Of a DNA stretch of 64,000 nt, positions 26,200 to 35,087 are shown one piece after another. This DNA comes from Geothrix sp. (GTDB taxonomy: Bacteria > Acidobacteriota > Holophagae > Holophagales > Holophagaceae): assembly GCA_030824075.1 (NCBI GenBank), contig JAVBYJ010000005.1, positions 124,001 through 188,000 on the forward strand. The letters are read 5' to 3'. The notes below the pieces were generated by a model. That model ran no database searches. It had not been told where the DNA came from and saw only the letters and a program-made list of their open reading frames with translations. The number at the start of each line of letters is the position of its first letter. The stretch's first letter is position 1. The position numbers and the translations under genes are program-made.

Positions 26200-29100
26200 T
26201 CCCAGCTCAGCCGGGCGCTCCCGACGTGGGTGCGGACGTCGACGGAGCCGGCTTCCACCTCGGACGCCGGCCTTCGATTAAAACGGTGGGCCAGGTCCGC
26301 CGGGACGCCCGGGCGGGCGGCCACTCCCACCCAGCCATCGCGTCCTGAGCGCTTGGCGGCGTAGAGACACCGGTCCGCCACCAGGACCTGGTCCTCCCAG
26401 CTGGCCCCCTCCAGATGATCGGGCTGGAAGGGGAAGAGGGAGAATCCGATGGAGCAGGTGAGGCTGACCGGCGCGGACAGTCCCAGGTCGAAGGCGTGGC
26501 TGCGGATGGCATGGTGCAGGCGGGCCACGGCCGCCGCCGCGCCATCCAGGTCGCTGGTGTGCCCCACGAACAGGATCTCCTCGCCGCCCCAGCGGATGAC
26601 GAAATCGGATTCGCGGGCCTCGCGTCTCAGAATGTCGGCGATCTGCTTCAGGGCCAGATCCCCGGCCGCATGGCTCCAGGAATCGTTCACCCGCTTGAAG
26701 TGATCGATGTCCAGCATGGCGAAGACCAGGCAGGCGTCCGGCGAGGGGGTCGAACTACCGTGAATGCGCTGGGCGCGGAGGACCAGGGCCAGCACGGCGG
26801 GCAGCTGCTCTTCGAGGTAGCGGCGGTTGCGCAGGCCCGTGAGCGGATCGGTGGTGGAGATGGTGGTGAGCGCGAGGTTGCTCAGCTCCAGAGCCTCGGT
26901 GCGCTGGTAGACCAGAGTCTGAAGGTCCTCGTTGCGGCGGCGGAGGAGACCCACCCGCCAGCGGAACCCGAGAAGACCGGCCAGGCCGGCCAGGAGGGAC
27001 CACAGGATCCAGGCCCACCAGCGGTTCCACCAGGGCGGGAGGATCCGGAAACGCACGGAGGTCACCGGGCCCGCGGCGCCGTCCTCGACCACCGCGCGGA
27101 CCTGCAGCTGGTACGTCCCGGAGGGCAGGGCGGGGTAGCGGAGGTCGCGGGAAGGCAGGTTCACCCAGGTCTCCTCCAGGCCCAGGAGGCGGGTCTGGAA
27201 GCGGAGTCTCCCCTCGTGTTCGAAGGCGAGGGAGGTGAAGGTCGCCGTCACGGTGCGGTTCGCATAGGCGACGGTGCCGAGATCGGTCTGCCCCGTGAAC
27301 GGGAAATCCCACAGCCGCTCACCCAATCGGAAGGAGGCCAGCAGGGTCTCGGGCGGATGGGTGCCCCCTCCGGAAGGAGAAGGCCGGTGGTGGAGCACGC
27401 CGGCCGTGGTGCCGAACCACACGCCGCCATCGCCATCCACCCAGGTGGAGAAGGGATTGCAGTCCGTCCCCGCCAGGCCGTCCTCCCGCCGGAAGAGCCG
27501 CTGGACGTCGCCGTCCCAGCGCTGCACGCCGCGGGGGCCGCCCACCCACAGACGATCCCCAGCGTCGCGCACGAGGCTGTACACGGAATCGTTGGCGAGC
27601 CCATCCTTGCGGGTGCGGTGCCGGAGCACCTTCGGCGCGTCGCCCCGGAGGTCCACCTGGGTCAGGCCGAAGGGTTCGAGGTAGGCGATCCAGGCCGTGC
27701 CGTCCGATAGGGGAGCCATGGCCCAGAGGGGCGCGGGGTGCAGACCGATGTCCGTGCCCCAGACCTGCCAGCGGCCCTGATCCAGGCAGGCCAAACCCCG
27801 GCCCGTGGCGGCCCAGAGCCGCCCGCGTGGATCCCGGTGCAGGGCCGTGATCTGCCCGAGGTCTCCCGATCCTGGGATCTCCGCCCGGTGGAACACGGGC
27901 CGGGTATTCAGGTCAGATACCCGCCAGAGGCCGTCGTTGGCGGTGGCCACCCACAGCGAACCGGTCGCGTCGAAGGCCAGGGCCACCGGCAGGGCCAGGT
28001 TCGGCGAGGGGGGCATCGGCACCTTCGAGAGGCGCTTGCGATCCGGGCTGAGGCGCACCAGGAAGGGATGCTCGCCGCCGCCCCAGATGGATCCGTCCGG
28101 GCCTTCCCGCATGGCGTAGAGAACCAGCCCCGATCCGGGCGGGAAGGGCGTCAGCTTCTCTCCATCCATGCGCGCAAGGCCGCCGCTGGTGCTGATCCAG
28201 AGGGTGCCCTGAAGGTCGCGGATCAGGCCCCAGGTGCTGTCGGCGGGCAGGCCGTCCCGCTGAGTGAAGTTCTCCCAGTCGCCCGTGCCCTGAAGCCGGT
28301 GCAGTCCCAGGCCGGTCACCCACAGGTTGCCGGTGGCATCCACCAGCACCTGGTTGACCCAGCCCGAGGGAATGCCCCGGGACTCGTCCAGGAGGCGCCA
28401 GCCTCCCTGGGCGGGGAAGTGCAGGAGCCCCTTGGCCGTGGGGATGAACACGCCTCCCGTGCCGTCCGGCTGGAGGGACTCCTCGTAGAAGCTGATCTGG
28501 AGCGGCGGCAATCCCGAGGCGGGGAGGATCAGGCGCGATGCCTCCGGAGCGAGGGTGCGAAGAGCAGTGGGGGTGCGCAGCCACAGGACTCCGGACGCGG
28601 ATTCGAGAAGCGCCTTCACGGGTTCGTCCGGCACGCCTTGCGTCGGCGTCCAGGACCGCCAGCTCCCGTCCTCATGGCGGCGACGAACCACGGAGGAGCC
28701 GCCCGCCCACAGGCCGTGCCGGCCCCGGGCCACCGAGAAGGCGGGTCCGCCGGGCCAGCCGGGCACGGCCACGAAACGCCGACCCTGGCCCACGCTCCAG
28801 AAGAGGCCGGATTCCGCGGCCACCCAGGTGCGCCCCTTGGCGTCGAGCGTGATCTGGTAGATCCGGGCCGAGGCCAGCGGATCGTGGCGATCCAGCCGCC
28901 GGATCTGGCCCTCGCGCAGCAGGCAGAGCCCGGCCCGGGTGCCGATCCAGAGGCTGCCGTCCGGCATGGGCGCGAAGGCCCTCACCCAGGCCGAGGGCAG
29001 ACCCTCCTGCAGGCTCCACAGCCGGAATCCGGTGCCGTCATAGCGGTACGCCCCGCCTTCGGTGCCCACCCACAGGAACCCGGCCGCATCCTGGGTGAGC

Positions 29101-29243
29101 GTCGTCAGGCTCGTGTGCTCGAGCCCTTCCGCTGGACCATGGGCGCGGAAGACCATGCGCCCGGACAAGGGGATCCCCGCCGCGGCGGCAGGAGCCGCGA
29201 GGAGGCAGACAAGGCACAGGATCTGGATTAAGCGGGAGGGCAT
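26196..29243 (-). CDS. Periplasmic propeller sensor-diguanylate cyclase
   Basis: About 1015 residues. A signal sequence ([17 protein letters not shown]) is followed by some 14 two-component-regulator-propeller repeats (about residues 30-620, e.g. [16 protein letters not shown]), a Y_Y_Y domain (about 640-710), a membrane helix ([19 protein letters not shown]) and a GGDEF domain. The active site reads RWGGEEILF near residue 885, with the inhibitory I-site RESD five residues upstream. It would make cyclic di-GMP in response to a periplasmic ligand. No kinase or receiver domain is fused. ATG 29243 is chosen for the signal peptide; ATG 29252 is possible. Confidence 0.9.
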   Translation of the reverse strand: MPSRLIQILCLVCLLAAPAAAAGIPLSGRMVFRAHGPAEGLEHTSLTTLTQDAAGFLWVGTEGGAYRYDGTGFRLWSLQEGLPSAWVRAFAPMPDGSLWIGTRAGLCLLREGQIRRLDRHDPLASARIYQITLDAKGRTWVAAESGLFWSVGQGRRFVAVPGWPGGPAFSVARGRHGLWAGGSSVVRRRHEDGSWRSWTPTQGVPDEPVKALLESASGVLWLRTPTALRTLAPEASRLILPASGLPPLQISFYEESLQPDGTGGVFIPTAKGLLHFPAQGGWRLLDESRGIPSGWVNQVLVDATGNLWVTGLGLHRLQGTGDWENFTQRDGLPADSTWGLIRDLQGTLWISTSGGLARMDGEKLTPFPPGSGLVLYAMREGPDGSIWGGGEHPFLVRLSPDRKRLSKVPMPPSPNLALPVALAFDATGSLWVATANDGLWRVSDLNTRPVFHRAEIPGSGDLGQITALHRDPRGRLWAATGRGLACLDQGRWQVWGTDIGLHPAPLWAMAPLSDGTAWIAYLEPFGLTQVDLRGDAPKVLRHRTRKDGLANDSVYSLVRDAGDRLWVGGPRGVQRWDGDVQRLFRREDGLAGTDCNPFSTWVDGDGGVWFGTTAGVLHHRPSPSGGGTHPPETLLASFRLGERLWDFPFTGQTDLGTVAYANRTVTATFTSLAFEHEGRLRFQTRLLGLEETWVNLPSRDLRYPALPSGTYQLQVRAVVEDGAAGPVTSVRFRILPPWWNRWWAWILWSLLAGLAGLLGFRWRVGLLRRRNEDLQTLVYQRTEALELSNLALTTISTTDPLTGLRNRRYLEEQLPAVLALVLRAQRIHGSSTPSPDACLVFAMLDIDHFKRVNDSWSHAAGDLALKQIADILRREARESDFVIRWGGEEILFVGHTSDLDGAAAAVARLHHAIRSHAFDLGLSAPVSLTCSIGFSLFPFQPDHLEGASWEDQVLVADRCLYAAKRSGRDGWVGVAARPGVPADLAHRFNRRPASEVEAGSVDVRTHVGSARLSWD

Positions 29244-29402
29244 TGGAAACATGGGCGACCGGGTTCCACTGTATCGGCACTCGGGCCAGATAACTTTCCA
29301 GATGGGTGATTGCCGCGCGGACACGCGTCACGATTCCCGACCCGATTCCCGACACCATGGTTTTCAGTGGAGGCCCGGGGTATAGAATGAGGCCCATCTC
29401 CC

Positions 29403-29415
29403 AGGAGGATCCAGC
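29403..29415 (+). promoter_or_regulatory. Ribosome-binding site of mdh
   Basis: An AGGAGG run lies eight bases before the ATG at 29416. This is one of the strongest ribosome-binding sites in the window and fixes the mdh start. Confidence 0.8.
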
Positions 29416-30402
29416 ATGAAGCCCCCCGTTCGCGTGGCCGTCACCGGCGCTGCCGGTCAAATCGGATACAGCCTGCTCTTCCGCATCGCCAGCGGCGCGA
29501 TGCTTGGCAATGACCAGCCCGTGATTCTCCAGCTGCTGGAGATCACCCCGGCCCTGAAGGCGCTGAACGGCGTCGTCATGGAACTCAAGGATTGCGCCTT
29601 CCCCCTGCTGGCGGGCGTGGTCACGTCCGACGATCCCATGGTGGCCTTCAAGGACGCGGATTACGCATTGCTGGTGGGCGCCCTGCCGCGCAAGGCCGGC
29701 ATGGAGCGCAGCGATCTGCTGAACGCCAACGGCGGCATCTTCAAGCCCCAGGGCCAGGCCCTCAGCGAAGTGGCCAGCCGCAACGTGAAGGTGCTGGTGG
29801 TGGGCAACCCCGCTAACACGAACGCCTTCATCGCACTCTCCAACGCGCCCAAGCTGAAGCCCACCCAGTTCCACGCCATGGTGCGCCTGGACCACAACCG
29901 CGCCATCTCGCAGCTGGCCGAAAAGACCGGCAAGCCTGTCACCGCCATCCAGCACATGACCATCTGGGGCAACCACAGCGTCACCCAGTTCCCCGACCTC
30001 TACCACGCGACCGTCGAGGGCAAGAACGCCTACGATCTGGTCAATGACCACGCCTGGTACGAGACGACCTACATCCCCACCGTGGCCAAGCGCGGCGCGG
30101 CCATCATCGAGGCCCGCGGCCTCAGCAGCGCCGCCAGCGCCGCCAATGCCGCCATCGACCACATGAAGAGCTGGGCGCTCGGCACCCCCGAGGGCGACTG
30201 GACCAGCATGGCTTTCGTGTCCGACGGCAGCTATGGCGTGCCCGCAGGCCTGGTCTACGGCTTCCCCGTCACCGTGAAGAACGGCCAGGTGGAGATCGTG
30301 AAGGGCTTGGAGATCAACGCCTTCAGCCGCGCCAAGATGGACGCCACCGCCAAGGAACTCGACGAAGAGCGCGAGGCCGTGAAGCAGCTCGGGCTCATCT
30401 AG
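29416..30402 (+). CDS. mdh: Malate dehydrogenase
   Basis: NAD-dependent oxidation of malate to oxaloacetate in the TCA cycle. 328 residues, of the cytosolic-type MDH group. The Rossmann motif [19 protein letters not shown] starts at residue 8, the [15 protein letters not shown] substrate-loop arginine region is near residue 90, [10 protein letters not shown] is near residue 128, and the active-site histidine lies in [12 protein letters not shown] near residue 186. It is monocistronic, with a strong terminator directly downstream. Confidence 0.97.
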   Translation: MKPPVRVAVTGAAGQIGYSLLFRIASGAMLGNDQPVILQLLEITPALKALNGVVMELKDCAFPLLAGVVTSDDPMVAFKDADYALLVGALPRKAGMERSDLLNANGGIFKPQGQALSEVASRNVKVLVVGNPANTNAFIALSNAPKLKPTQFHAMVRLDHNRAISQLAEKTGKPVTAIQHMTIWGNHSVTQFPDLYHATVEGKNAYDLVNDHAWYETTYIPTVAKRGAAIIEARGLSSAASAANAAIDHMKSWALGTPEGDWTSMAFVSDGSYGVPAGLVYGFPVTVKNGQVEIVKGLEINAFSRAKMDATAKELDEEREAVKQLGLI

Positions 30403-30420
30403 CTCGACCCTTCCATTCAG

Positions 30421-30452
30421 AAAACGCAGGGGGCGACCCCTGCGTTTTTTTT
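30421..30452 (+). terminator. Rho-independent terminator of mdh
   Basis: A perfect 12-bp stem (30421-30432 pairing with 30437-30448) with a GCGA tetraloop is followed by a run of T to 30452. It lies 18 bases after the mdh stop. Confidence 0.93.
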
Positions 30453-30565
30453 GGCCTTCCCATCGGCAGGCACCCTCCCTGGAATTCCTGGGATGAAGCA
30501 CTTTTTTTCCAGGTTGGCAGGTCCCTTGGGCAGACCTATGTTGGTTCACCAGCCGGAGGTGGGCC

Positions 30566-30778
30566 ATGAGTCCCTTGGAACGGCGTCAGGTATGGCACAG
30601 GATCATCGGGGTGGAACGGCGTTCGGCGCTCATGCACGACCTGGCTGGCCGCCCCTTGCCGGACCCCACCCGGCTTGAGGACGAGGAATTCCTCGAAGCC
30701 CGGAGGAAGGCAGACCAGGAGAAACGGAAAGCCCAGGCGCATCTGGAGCGCTGGAACGATCCCTCGCGGTTCGACTGA
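30566..30778 (+). CDS. Small charged protein of unknown function
   Basis: 70 residues, rich in Arg, Glu and Leu, predicted mostly helical, with no membrane segment or known motif. A good ribosome-binding site (GGAGGTGGG) precedes ATG 30566 and codon use matches the neighbours. It stands between the mdh terminator and the MoaD-like gene. A role cannot be inferred. Confidence 0.55.
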   Translation: MSPLERRQVWHRIIGVERRSALMHDLAGRPLPDPTRLEDEEFLEARRKADQEKRKAQAHLERWNDPSRFD

Positions 30779-30888
30779 GTGCCCTGAACTTCCTGCGTGG
30801 CGGCAGGGCCGGGTGGCGTGAACATCTTTTGGCTGTCTTGACAGGAAGGTCCGCCGGGGCGACAGTGGCGGGTCCTTTCTGGATTCCC

Positions 30889-31158
30889 ATGCCCCGCGTC
30901 GCGTTCACCCGCAACCTCCAGCGCCATGTGGCTTGCCCGCCCTGCGCGGTGACCGGCGCGACCGTGCGGGAAAGCCTGGAAGGGGTGTTCACCCTGTATC
31001 CGAAGCTCCGGGGCTACGTGCTGGACGAGCACGGCGCCCTGCGATTTCACATGGCGGTTTTTGTGGATGGCGTTCCCGTCACCGACCGGCGGGAGCTTAG
31101 CGATGCCGTCCCAGAGGCCAGCGAGATATTTGTCATGCAGGCCCTTTCCGGAGGCTGA
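30889..31158 (+). CDS. MoaD/ThiS-like small protein
   Basis: 89 residues with the beta-grasp pattern of MoaD/ThiS proteins: a hydrophobic first strand, a helix ATVRESLEGVFTLYPKL, then HMAVFVDGVPV and the C-terminal SEIFVMQALSGG ending in the Gly-Gly tail that is adenylated or thiolated in sulfur transfer. The start at ATG 30889 removes an unrelated upstream extension. It is followed one base later by an Asp-box repeat gene. This neighbour pair recurs in other bacteria, but its function is not known to me. Confidence 0.75.
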   Translation: MPRVAFTRNLQRHVACPPCAVTGATVRESLEGVFTLYPKLRGYVLDEHGALRFHMAVFVDGVPVTDRRELSDAVPEASEIFVMQALSGG

Positions 31159-31159
31159 G

Positions 31160-32269
31160 ATGTCCGACCAGTTGCTGGTGTCCACGCGCAAGGGGCTCTT
31201 CTCCGCCCGCCGTCAGGGGAAGGGGAACTGGGCCCTGGAGGATGTGTTCTTCCTGGGAGACAACGTGTCGCTCACCTTGCACGATTCCCGGGATGGCGCC
31301 TGGTATGCGGCCCTGGACCATGGCCACTTCGGCGCCAAGCTGCACCGCTCCCGCGACCGCGGCGCGACCTGGGAGGAGATCGGCGTGCCTGCCTACCCCA
31401 CGCCGCCCGAGGGCCATGTCGAAAAGGATTTCCTGGGCCGCGAGATCCCCTGGCGCCTCATCCGCTTCTGGTGCCTGGCGCCGGGCTCGGCCGCACAGCC
31501 GGGCCTGCTCTGGGCGGGCACGCTGCCCGGTGGCCTTTTCTGGAGCGAGGACAGCGGCGACACCTGGCAGATGGTGGAATCCCTCTGGAACATGCCCGAC
31601 CGGCGGAAGTGGATGGGCGGCGGCGCCGACGCGCCGGGGATCCACTCCATCTGCGTGGATCCCCGGGACAGCAACCGCGTGGCCATCGCCGTCTCCAGCG
31701 GCGGCGTATGGATCACGCCCGATCGCGGCCAGACCTGGACGGCGCACACGGCGGGCATGCGGGCCGACTACGCGCCCCCCGAGCTGGTGTACGCCCCCGA
31801 ATCCCAGGATCCCCACCGCATGGTGCAGTGCCCCGGAGCGCCCGACACCTGGTGGGTGCAGCACCACAACGGCATCTTCCGCAGCACGGACAACGCCATG
31901 AGCTGGACCGAGATCGTGGATGTGAAACCCTCGGTCTTCGGGTTCCCCGTGGTGGTGCATCCGAAGGATCCGGACACGGCCTGGTTCGTGCCCGCCATCA
32001 AGGACGAGCGCCGCATTCCCGTCGAAGGCCGCGTGGTGGTGAACCGCACCCGCGACGGCGGCCGCACCTTCGAGACCCTGCACCGCGGCCTACCCCAGGG
32101 CTGGGCCTATGACCTGGTCTACCGCCACGCCCTGGCTCTGGATGCCACGGGCGAGCGGCTGGCCTTTGGCTCGACCACGGGCTCGGTCTGGATCAGCGAG
32201 AACAGTGGCGACGACTGGCTCACCCTGGCCGAGCACCTGCCGCCGGTTCATGCGGTGATCTTCGCGTAG
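31160..32269 (+). CDS. Asp-box (BNR) repeat beta-propeller protein
   Basis: 369 residues, without a signal peptide. At least five Asp-box motifs (S-x-D-x-G-x-T-W type) are spaced around the chain: SRDRGATW, SEDSGDTW, TPDRGQTW, TRDGGRTF and SENSGDDW. This is the layout of sialidase or WD40/YVTN/BNR-like propellers. No sialidase arginine triad was identified, so a glycosidase activity is not assumed. It starts one base after the MoaD-like gene (GAGGCTGAGATG), so the two are translationally coupled. Confidence 0.82.
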   Translation: MSDQLLVSTRKGLFSARRQGKGNWALEDVFFLGDNVSLTLHDSRDGAWYAALDHGHFGAKLHRSRDRGATWEEIGVPAYPTPPEGHVEKDFLGREIPWRLIRFWCLAPGSAAQPGLLWAGTLPGGLFWSEDSGDTWQMVESLWNMPDRRKWMGGGADAPGIHSICVDPRDSNRVAIAVSSGGVWITPDRGQTWTAHTAGMRADYAPPELVYAPESQDPHRMVQCPGAPDTWWVQHHNGIFRSTDNAMSWTEIVDVKPSVFGFPVVVHPKDPDTAWFVPAIKDERRIPVEGRVVVNRTRDGGRTFETLHRGLPQGWAYDLVYRHALALDATGERLAFGSTTGSVWISENSGDDWLTLAEHLPPVHAVIFA

Positions 32270-32337
32270 GGGAGTAGCATGAGGCTTCGGCACGGCGGGA
32301 CCTCTGCCCCTTGCAGCGCCCGTTCCTGGAGGACCCC

Positions 32338-32604
32338 ATGATCCGTCTCTCTCGCACCTTGGCTGTCGTACTGTTCGCCGGTTCCCTCCTGGCCGCCCAG
32401 ATTCCCAACCCCCTGGGCCTTCCGGATCCCCTGGGCCTGTCCAAGAAGCCCGCCCCGTCACCCACGGCGCCGCGATCCCCTCGGGAAGGCCGCCGGGTCG
32501 AGCGGAAGCCCAAGCGGAGCCACCAGGATCAGGGCAAGCACAAGGGCCAGGAGAAGCGCGAAAGCCGGGAGCGCAGCGGCCGCAAGGGCCACGACCGGCA
32601 CTAG
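32338..32604 (+). CDS. Small secreted basic protein
   Basis: 88 residues: a signal peptide (IRLSRTLAVVLFAGSLLAAQ), a short hydrophobic repeat (NPLGLPDPLGL), then a highly basic Lys/Arg/His/Gln/Ser tail without hydrophobic residues. A GGAG site precedes ATG 32338. Disorder and charge suggest binding to a polyanion such as DNA or lipopolysaccharide, but this is inference. It is convergent with the cyclic-nucleotide-binding protein gene. Confidence 0.6.
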   Translation: MIRLSRTLAVVLFAGSLLAAQIPNPLGLPDPLGLSKKPAPSPTAPRSPREGRRVERKPKRSHQDQGKHKGQEKRESRERSGRKGHDRH

Positions 32605-32635
32605 GGCCACGATCGGTAATAGGGACAGGGATCCG

Positions 32636-33397
32636 CTAGGATCCGAGAACCTGCAGCACCAGGGCTGGCTGGCTGCGGATGAAGGCCTCGCGGTGGTCGG
32701 CGTCGATGACGGCGAGGAAGCAGGTCTCTTCCGCCGTGGCGGTGGCCCCCTGCGTGGTGCCGCGCAGGAAGGCGTCCAGACCCAGGAACCCGCCGGGCAG
32801 ATCCTCGGCGCGAACGATCGTGGCTCCGGCCCCTTCGCCGATCCGCACGGACCCCATGGCGAGCTGGTAGAGCGTGGCCGCGGGTTCCCCGGCCCGCCAA
32901 AGCACCTCTCCAGGCTGGGCCATGCGGCGCTGGGCCGCGAGGTCGAAGCGGGCGCGCAGGTCGCGCAGCTCCTCGTTGGCCTCCTTGAGCCGCGTGGTGA
33001 ACTGGCGGCAGAGGATGCGCGTGAGGCCGGGAAAGCCCGCCATGATGGCGTCCAGGTGCGCGGGCTTCAGGTGCAGGGCCTGGCAGGCGCCCACCGCCCG
33101 CACCGTGGCCGTGCGGCGCCGGGCCCCGAAATAGGCCATCTCGCCGATGATGCAGGGCGCGGCCACGCTGCACTCGATCTGGGCCAGGGGCCGCATCGTG
33201 CCGTCCGGCAGGGCCTTCTCCACCACCAGGCTGCCCTTGCGCACGATGAAGAGATCTTGCGAATCCTCACCCTCCACCACCAGCAACTCCCCATCGCGGA
33301 ACCGCAGCGGCGCGATATCCGGACAGGTCGCCAGCAGCGGACCGAGTTCAGGGTCCGAGGCGAGGTCCAGGGTGGCGGGGTCAAGGAGGTCGGGCAT
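32636..33397 (-). CDS. Tandem cyclic-nucleotide-binding-domain protein
   Basis: 253 residues. Residues 15-130 form a CRP-like cNMP-binding domain (FRDGELLVVEGEDSQDLFIVRKGSLVV, then IIGEMAYFGARRRTATVRA). After a helical linker, residues 160-250 form a second, weaker copy (AQPGEVLWRAGEPAATLYQLAMGSVRIG, then GGFLGLDAFL). No helix-turn-helix DNA-binding domain follows, so it is unlikely to be a transcription factor. ATG 33397 was chosen since the upstream residues are unrelated repeat sequence. Confidence 0.82.
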   Translation of the reverse strand: MPDLLDPATLDLASDPELGPLLATCPDIAPLRFRDGELLVVEGEDSQDLFIVRKGSLVVEKALPDGTMRPLAQIECSVAAPCIIGEMAYFGARRRTATVRAVGACQALHLKPAHLDAIMAGFPGLTRILCRQFTTRLKEANEELRDLRARFDLAAQRRMAQPGEVLWRAGEPAATLYQLAMGSVRIGEGAGATIVRAEDLPGGFLGLDAFLRGTTQGATATAEETCFLAVIDADHREAFIRSQPALVLQVLGS

Positions 33398-33844
33398 GGG
33401 GTTATCTTCCGACGGGAAAGATGAATCAGCCACGGATAAACACGACGAAAGATCCCCGACAACGCACGCGTTGGCGGGGGGATGCACACAGATGAAAACA
33501 AAGGGCGGGATGGTACGTCGGAAATATCACCGCCAAGCCGCCAAGAACGCCAAGAAAAGCGCTGGTCACGGAAGGCGCAGAAGTAAGGTCGGAAGGAACG
33601 AAAAAGGGCAGGGGGCATTCGCTCCGAAAGCACGCGCTGTCTCCCGGGGGCGTCAGAGCCGCGCTTTTTGAGATGCGATCAGGCGCCCCCGGGAGCACTT
33701 CCGGCCTTGCCGGAAGCCGCCTTTGGCGGGCCCGTGCGTGATGGGTCAGGGCCTCTTGGCGCCCTTGGCGTCTTCTCGGTATCGCCTGCGGCAATACACG
33801 AGACCAAAAGAATACGGGCGGTGAATCCATTCACGGACTGGGCA
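33398..33844. other. Non-coding stretch with dispersed intergenic repeats
   Basis: No convincing gene. The stretch contains a CACGGATAAACACGACGAAAG-type motif common between genes, a block at about 33531-33557 with repeated CCGCCAAG/CGCCAAG units, and a roughly complementary block CTTGGCG...CTTGGCG at about 33755-33775. A strong GC-rich hairpin-prone segment (GGCGCCCCCGGGAGC, CCGGCCTTGCCGG) lies between them. It separates the cNMP protein from the cassette cluster. Confidence 0.5.
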
Positions 33845-33878
33845 GGGCACTTAGGCCTGGGGCCTCTCAGGCGAAGGG

Positions 33879-34232
33879 TCAGGCGCCGATCGAAAGGGTG
33901 AGTTCATCGTCGATCCAGAGGAGGAACGCTCCGCCGACAGGCGATTTGCGATAGGTGATGCGATTGACCGCTTGGACGTTGAATACCTTCGCGAACAAAG
34001 GGATGGTCGTTTGACCGTTTGAATAGATGAAGATTCTGTCGCCGCTGATGTAGCACATCTGGGTATGGCCATCGTCGGTGGCGTAGAGCTTGATGGGCTC
34101 TTTCGGCTTGTGAACCGGAGTGGACGCGGAGGTGCCAAAGGAGTTGCGGAACGCCTTGAACAGGCTCGACACATCAGAGGCTTCCTGATGAGGGAGCATT
34201 CCCAACACGAGTGCCAATAGCGCCGGTGTCAT
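33879..34232 (-). CDS. Cassette-borne secreted protein of unknown function
   Basis: 117 residues with an N-terminal hydrophobic signal-like stretch (TPALLALVLGMLP). The rest is beta-rich without a known motif (EPIKLYATDDGHTQMCYISGDRIFIYSNG). The ATG lies six bases from the preceding attC core, the usual tight spacing in cassettes. The stop codon overlaps GCCTGAC, a decayed core box. No function can be assigned. Confidence 0.6.
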   Translation of the reverse strand: MTPALLALVLGMLPHQEASDVSSLFKAFRNSFGTSASTPVHKPKEPIKLYATDDGHTQMCYISGDRIFIYSNGQTTIPLFAKVFNVQAVNRITYRKSPVGGAFLLWIDDELTLSIGA

Positions 34233-34238
34233 GCGTGC

Positions 34239-34362
34239 CCCTAACGGATGGAATCAACCGGACCCGCTTGCACCGAGATGCTGGGCGGAGACGGGGAAGC
34301 AGGAAGTTGAGAGAGAGCGGAAGACAATGCAGGCGGGGTCCGAGTTAAGCGGAGGGTTAGGC
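34239..34362 (-). repeat. attC site A
   Basis: 124 bp, bounded by GTTAGGC at 34356-34362 and CCCTAAC at 34239-34245 (plus-strand reading). The arms pair around the CGGACCC(C)GC(C/T)TGCA block with extra bases only on the arm that is 5' on the minus strand, which sets the orientation. The cassette's own 5' core (35074-35080) is exactly complementary to this site's first box, as expected for one complete cassette. Confidence 0.85.
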
Positions 34363-34363
34363 G

Positions 34364-35065
34364 TCACTCTCCCTCGGCAAGGGTGATTTTGATTTCGGGT
34401 GAATCACTTTGTCCAAAATCAATAACCCAGGCGAATTTTGGATCACCAGGGGTGCGCGGATCCTCACAGTCAGCAGGCTCTAACGAGACGGCGATATGTT
34501 GCCATAACAACTGTCGAAGGAATTTTAAGTCTCTTTTTAGCGCTGTTGGTGCATTTTGATAATCCTTGCGCTGTTTATCTACCAATGTCTGGAAAGCCTG
34601 GCCAATTGGGTTTTTTGCATGAAGAAATCCACCGCTCCGCGAGTAAAGGTCAATTAGGCGCGAGTGGTTGACTTCAAGTTTTTGGCGATCGAAATGATAT
34701 GTTCCAGATTCTGTCTTGGTGGCTGGTTTGTGTGGAATTGGAAATACGTGGGGACTTAAGCTCACAAGCTTTTTAAGAATTTCAGGTGCTTGCCAGTCCT
34801 TGCTTGCATCGCCATGGTCTTTTGAATTGTGAGATTTCTCAATTCCGCGCAGCGAAATGTACCGAGATTCTTCTTTGACCATTGCACCGAAAGTTATGAT
34901 CTCGACCACGCGACGGATTTGCAGATAACAGAATTCAACATCGAGTGCCAAGAATCCGGAAACTGGTGTGCTTGCAGCAAGGATTTTCTCTGCAGAGATG
35001 ATTCTTAACTTGGCCTCTGCCATGTAAGTGCGATAGATCTCGTAGGCTGGGATTAAAGGAGGCAT
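34364..35065 (-). CDS. Cassette-borne protein of unknown function
   Basis: 233 residues, mostly alpha-helical and charged, without signal peptide or membrane segment. It resembles no family I recognise. Visible are a conserved-looking EFCYLQIRRVVEIITFGAMV segment (starting near residue 45) and a QLLWQHIAVSLEP segment near the end. Base composition is AT-richer than nrdJ. ATG 35065 is nine bases from the core site; a longer frame to 35113 would run into nrdJ and is rejected. The stop codon lies two bases from attC A. Confidence 0.65.
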   Translation of the reverse strand: MPPLIPAYEIYRTYMAEAKLRIISAEKILAASTPVSGFLALDVEFCYLQIRRVVEIITFGAMVKEESRYISLRGIEKSHNSKDHGDASKDWQAPEILKKLVSLSPHVFPIPHKPATKTESGTYHFDRQKLEVNHSRLIDLYSRSGGFLHAKNPIGQAFQTLVDKQRKDYQNAPTALKRDLKFLRQLLWQHIAVSLEPADCEDPRTPGDPKFAWVIDFGQSDSPEIKITLAEGE

Positions 35066-35073
35066 ATCGTGAT

Positions 35074-35080
35074 GCCTAAC
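35074..35080 (-). other. Integron core site adjoining nrdJ
   Basis: GTTAGGC on the minus strand, seven bases after the TAA of nrdJ. It is the left boundary of the cassette cluster, with G|TTAGGC as the expected crossover. No attI-like flanking sequence is evident, so this is probably a secondary insertion site. Confidence 0.7.
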
Positions 35081-35087
35081 TATATAA

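Larger units (their letters stand above)
33845..35080 (-). mobile_element. Integron cassette cluster behind nrdJ (two cassettes, no integrase)
   Basis: Reading the minus strand from nrdJ, the cluster runs: a GTTAGGC core at 35080-35074, seven bases after the nrdJ stop; a hypothetical gene; a complete attC (34362-34239); a second small gene; and a decayed attC-like remnant starting GCCTGACCCTTCGC at its stop codon. Both genes are less GC-rich than nrdJ and run in its direction. The attC is of the same type as those behind gltB, showing a common integron source. No integrase gene is in the window. Confidence 0.8.
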
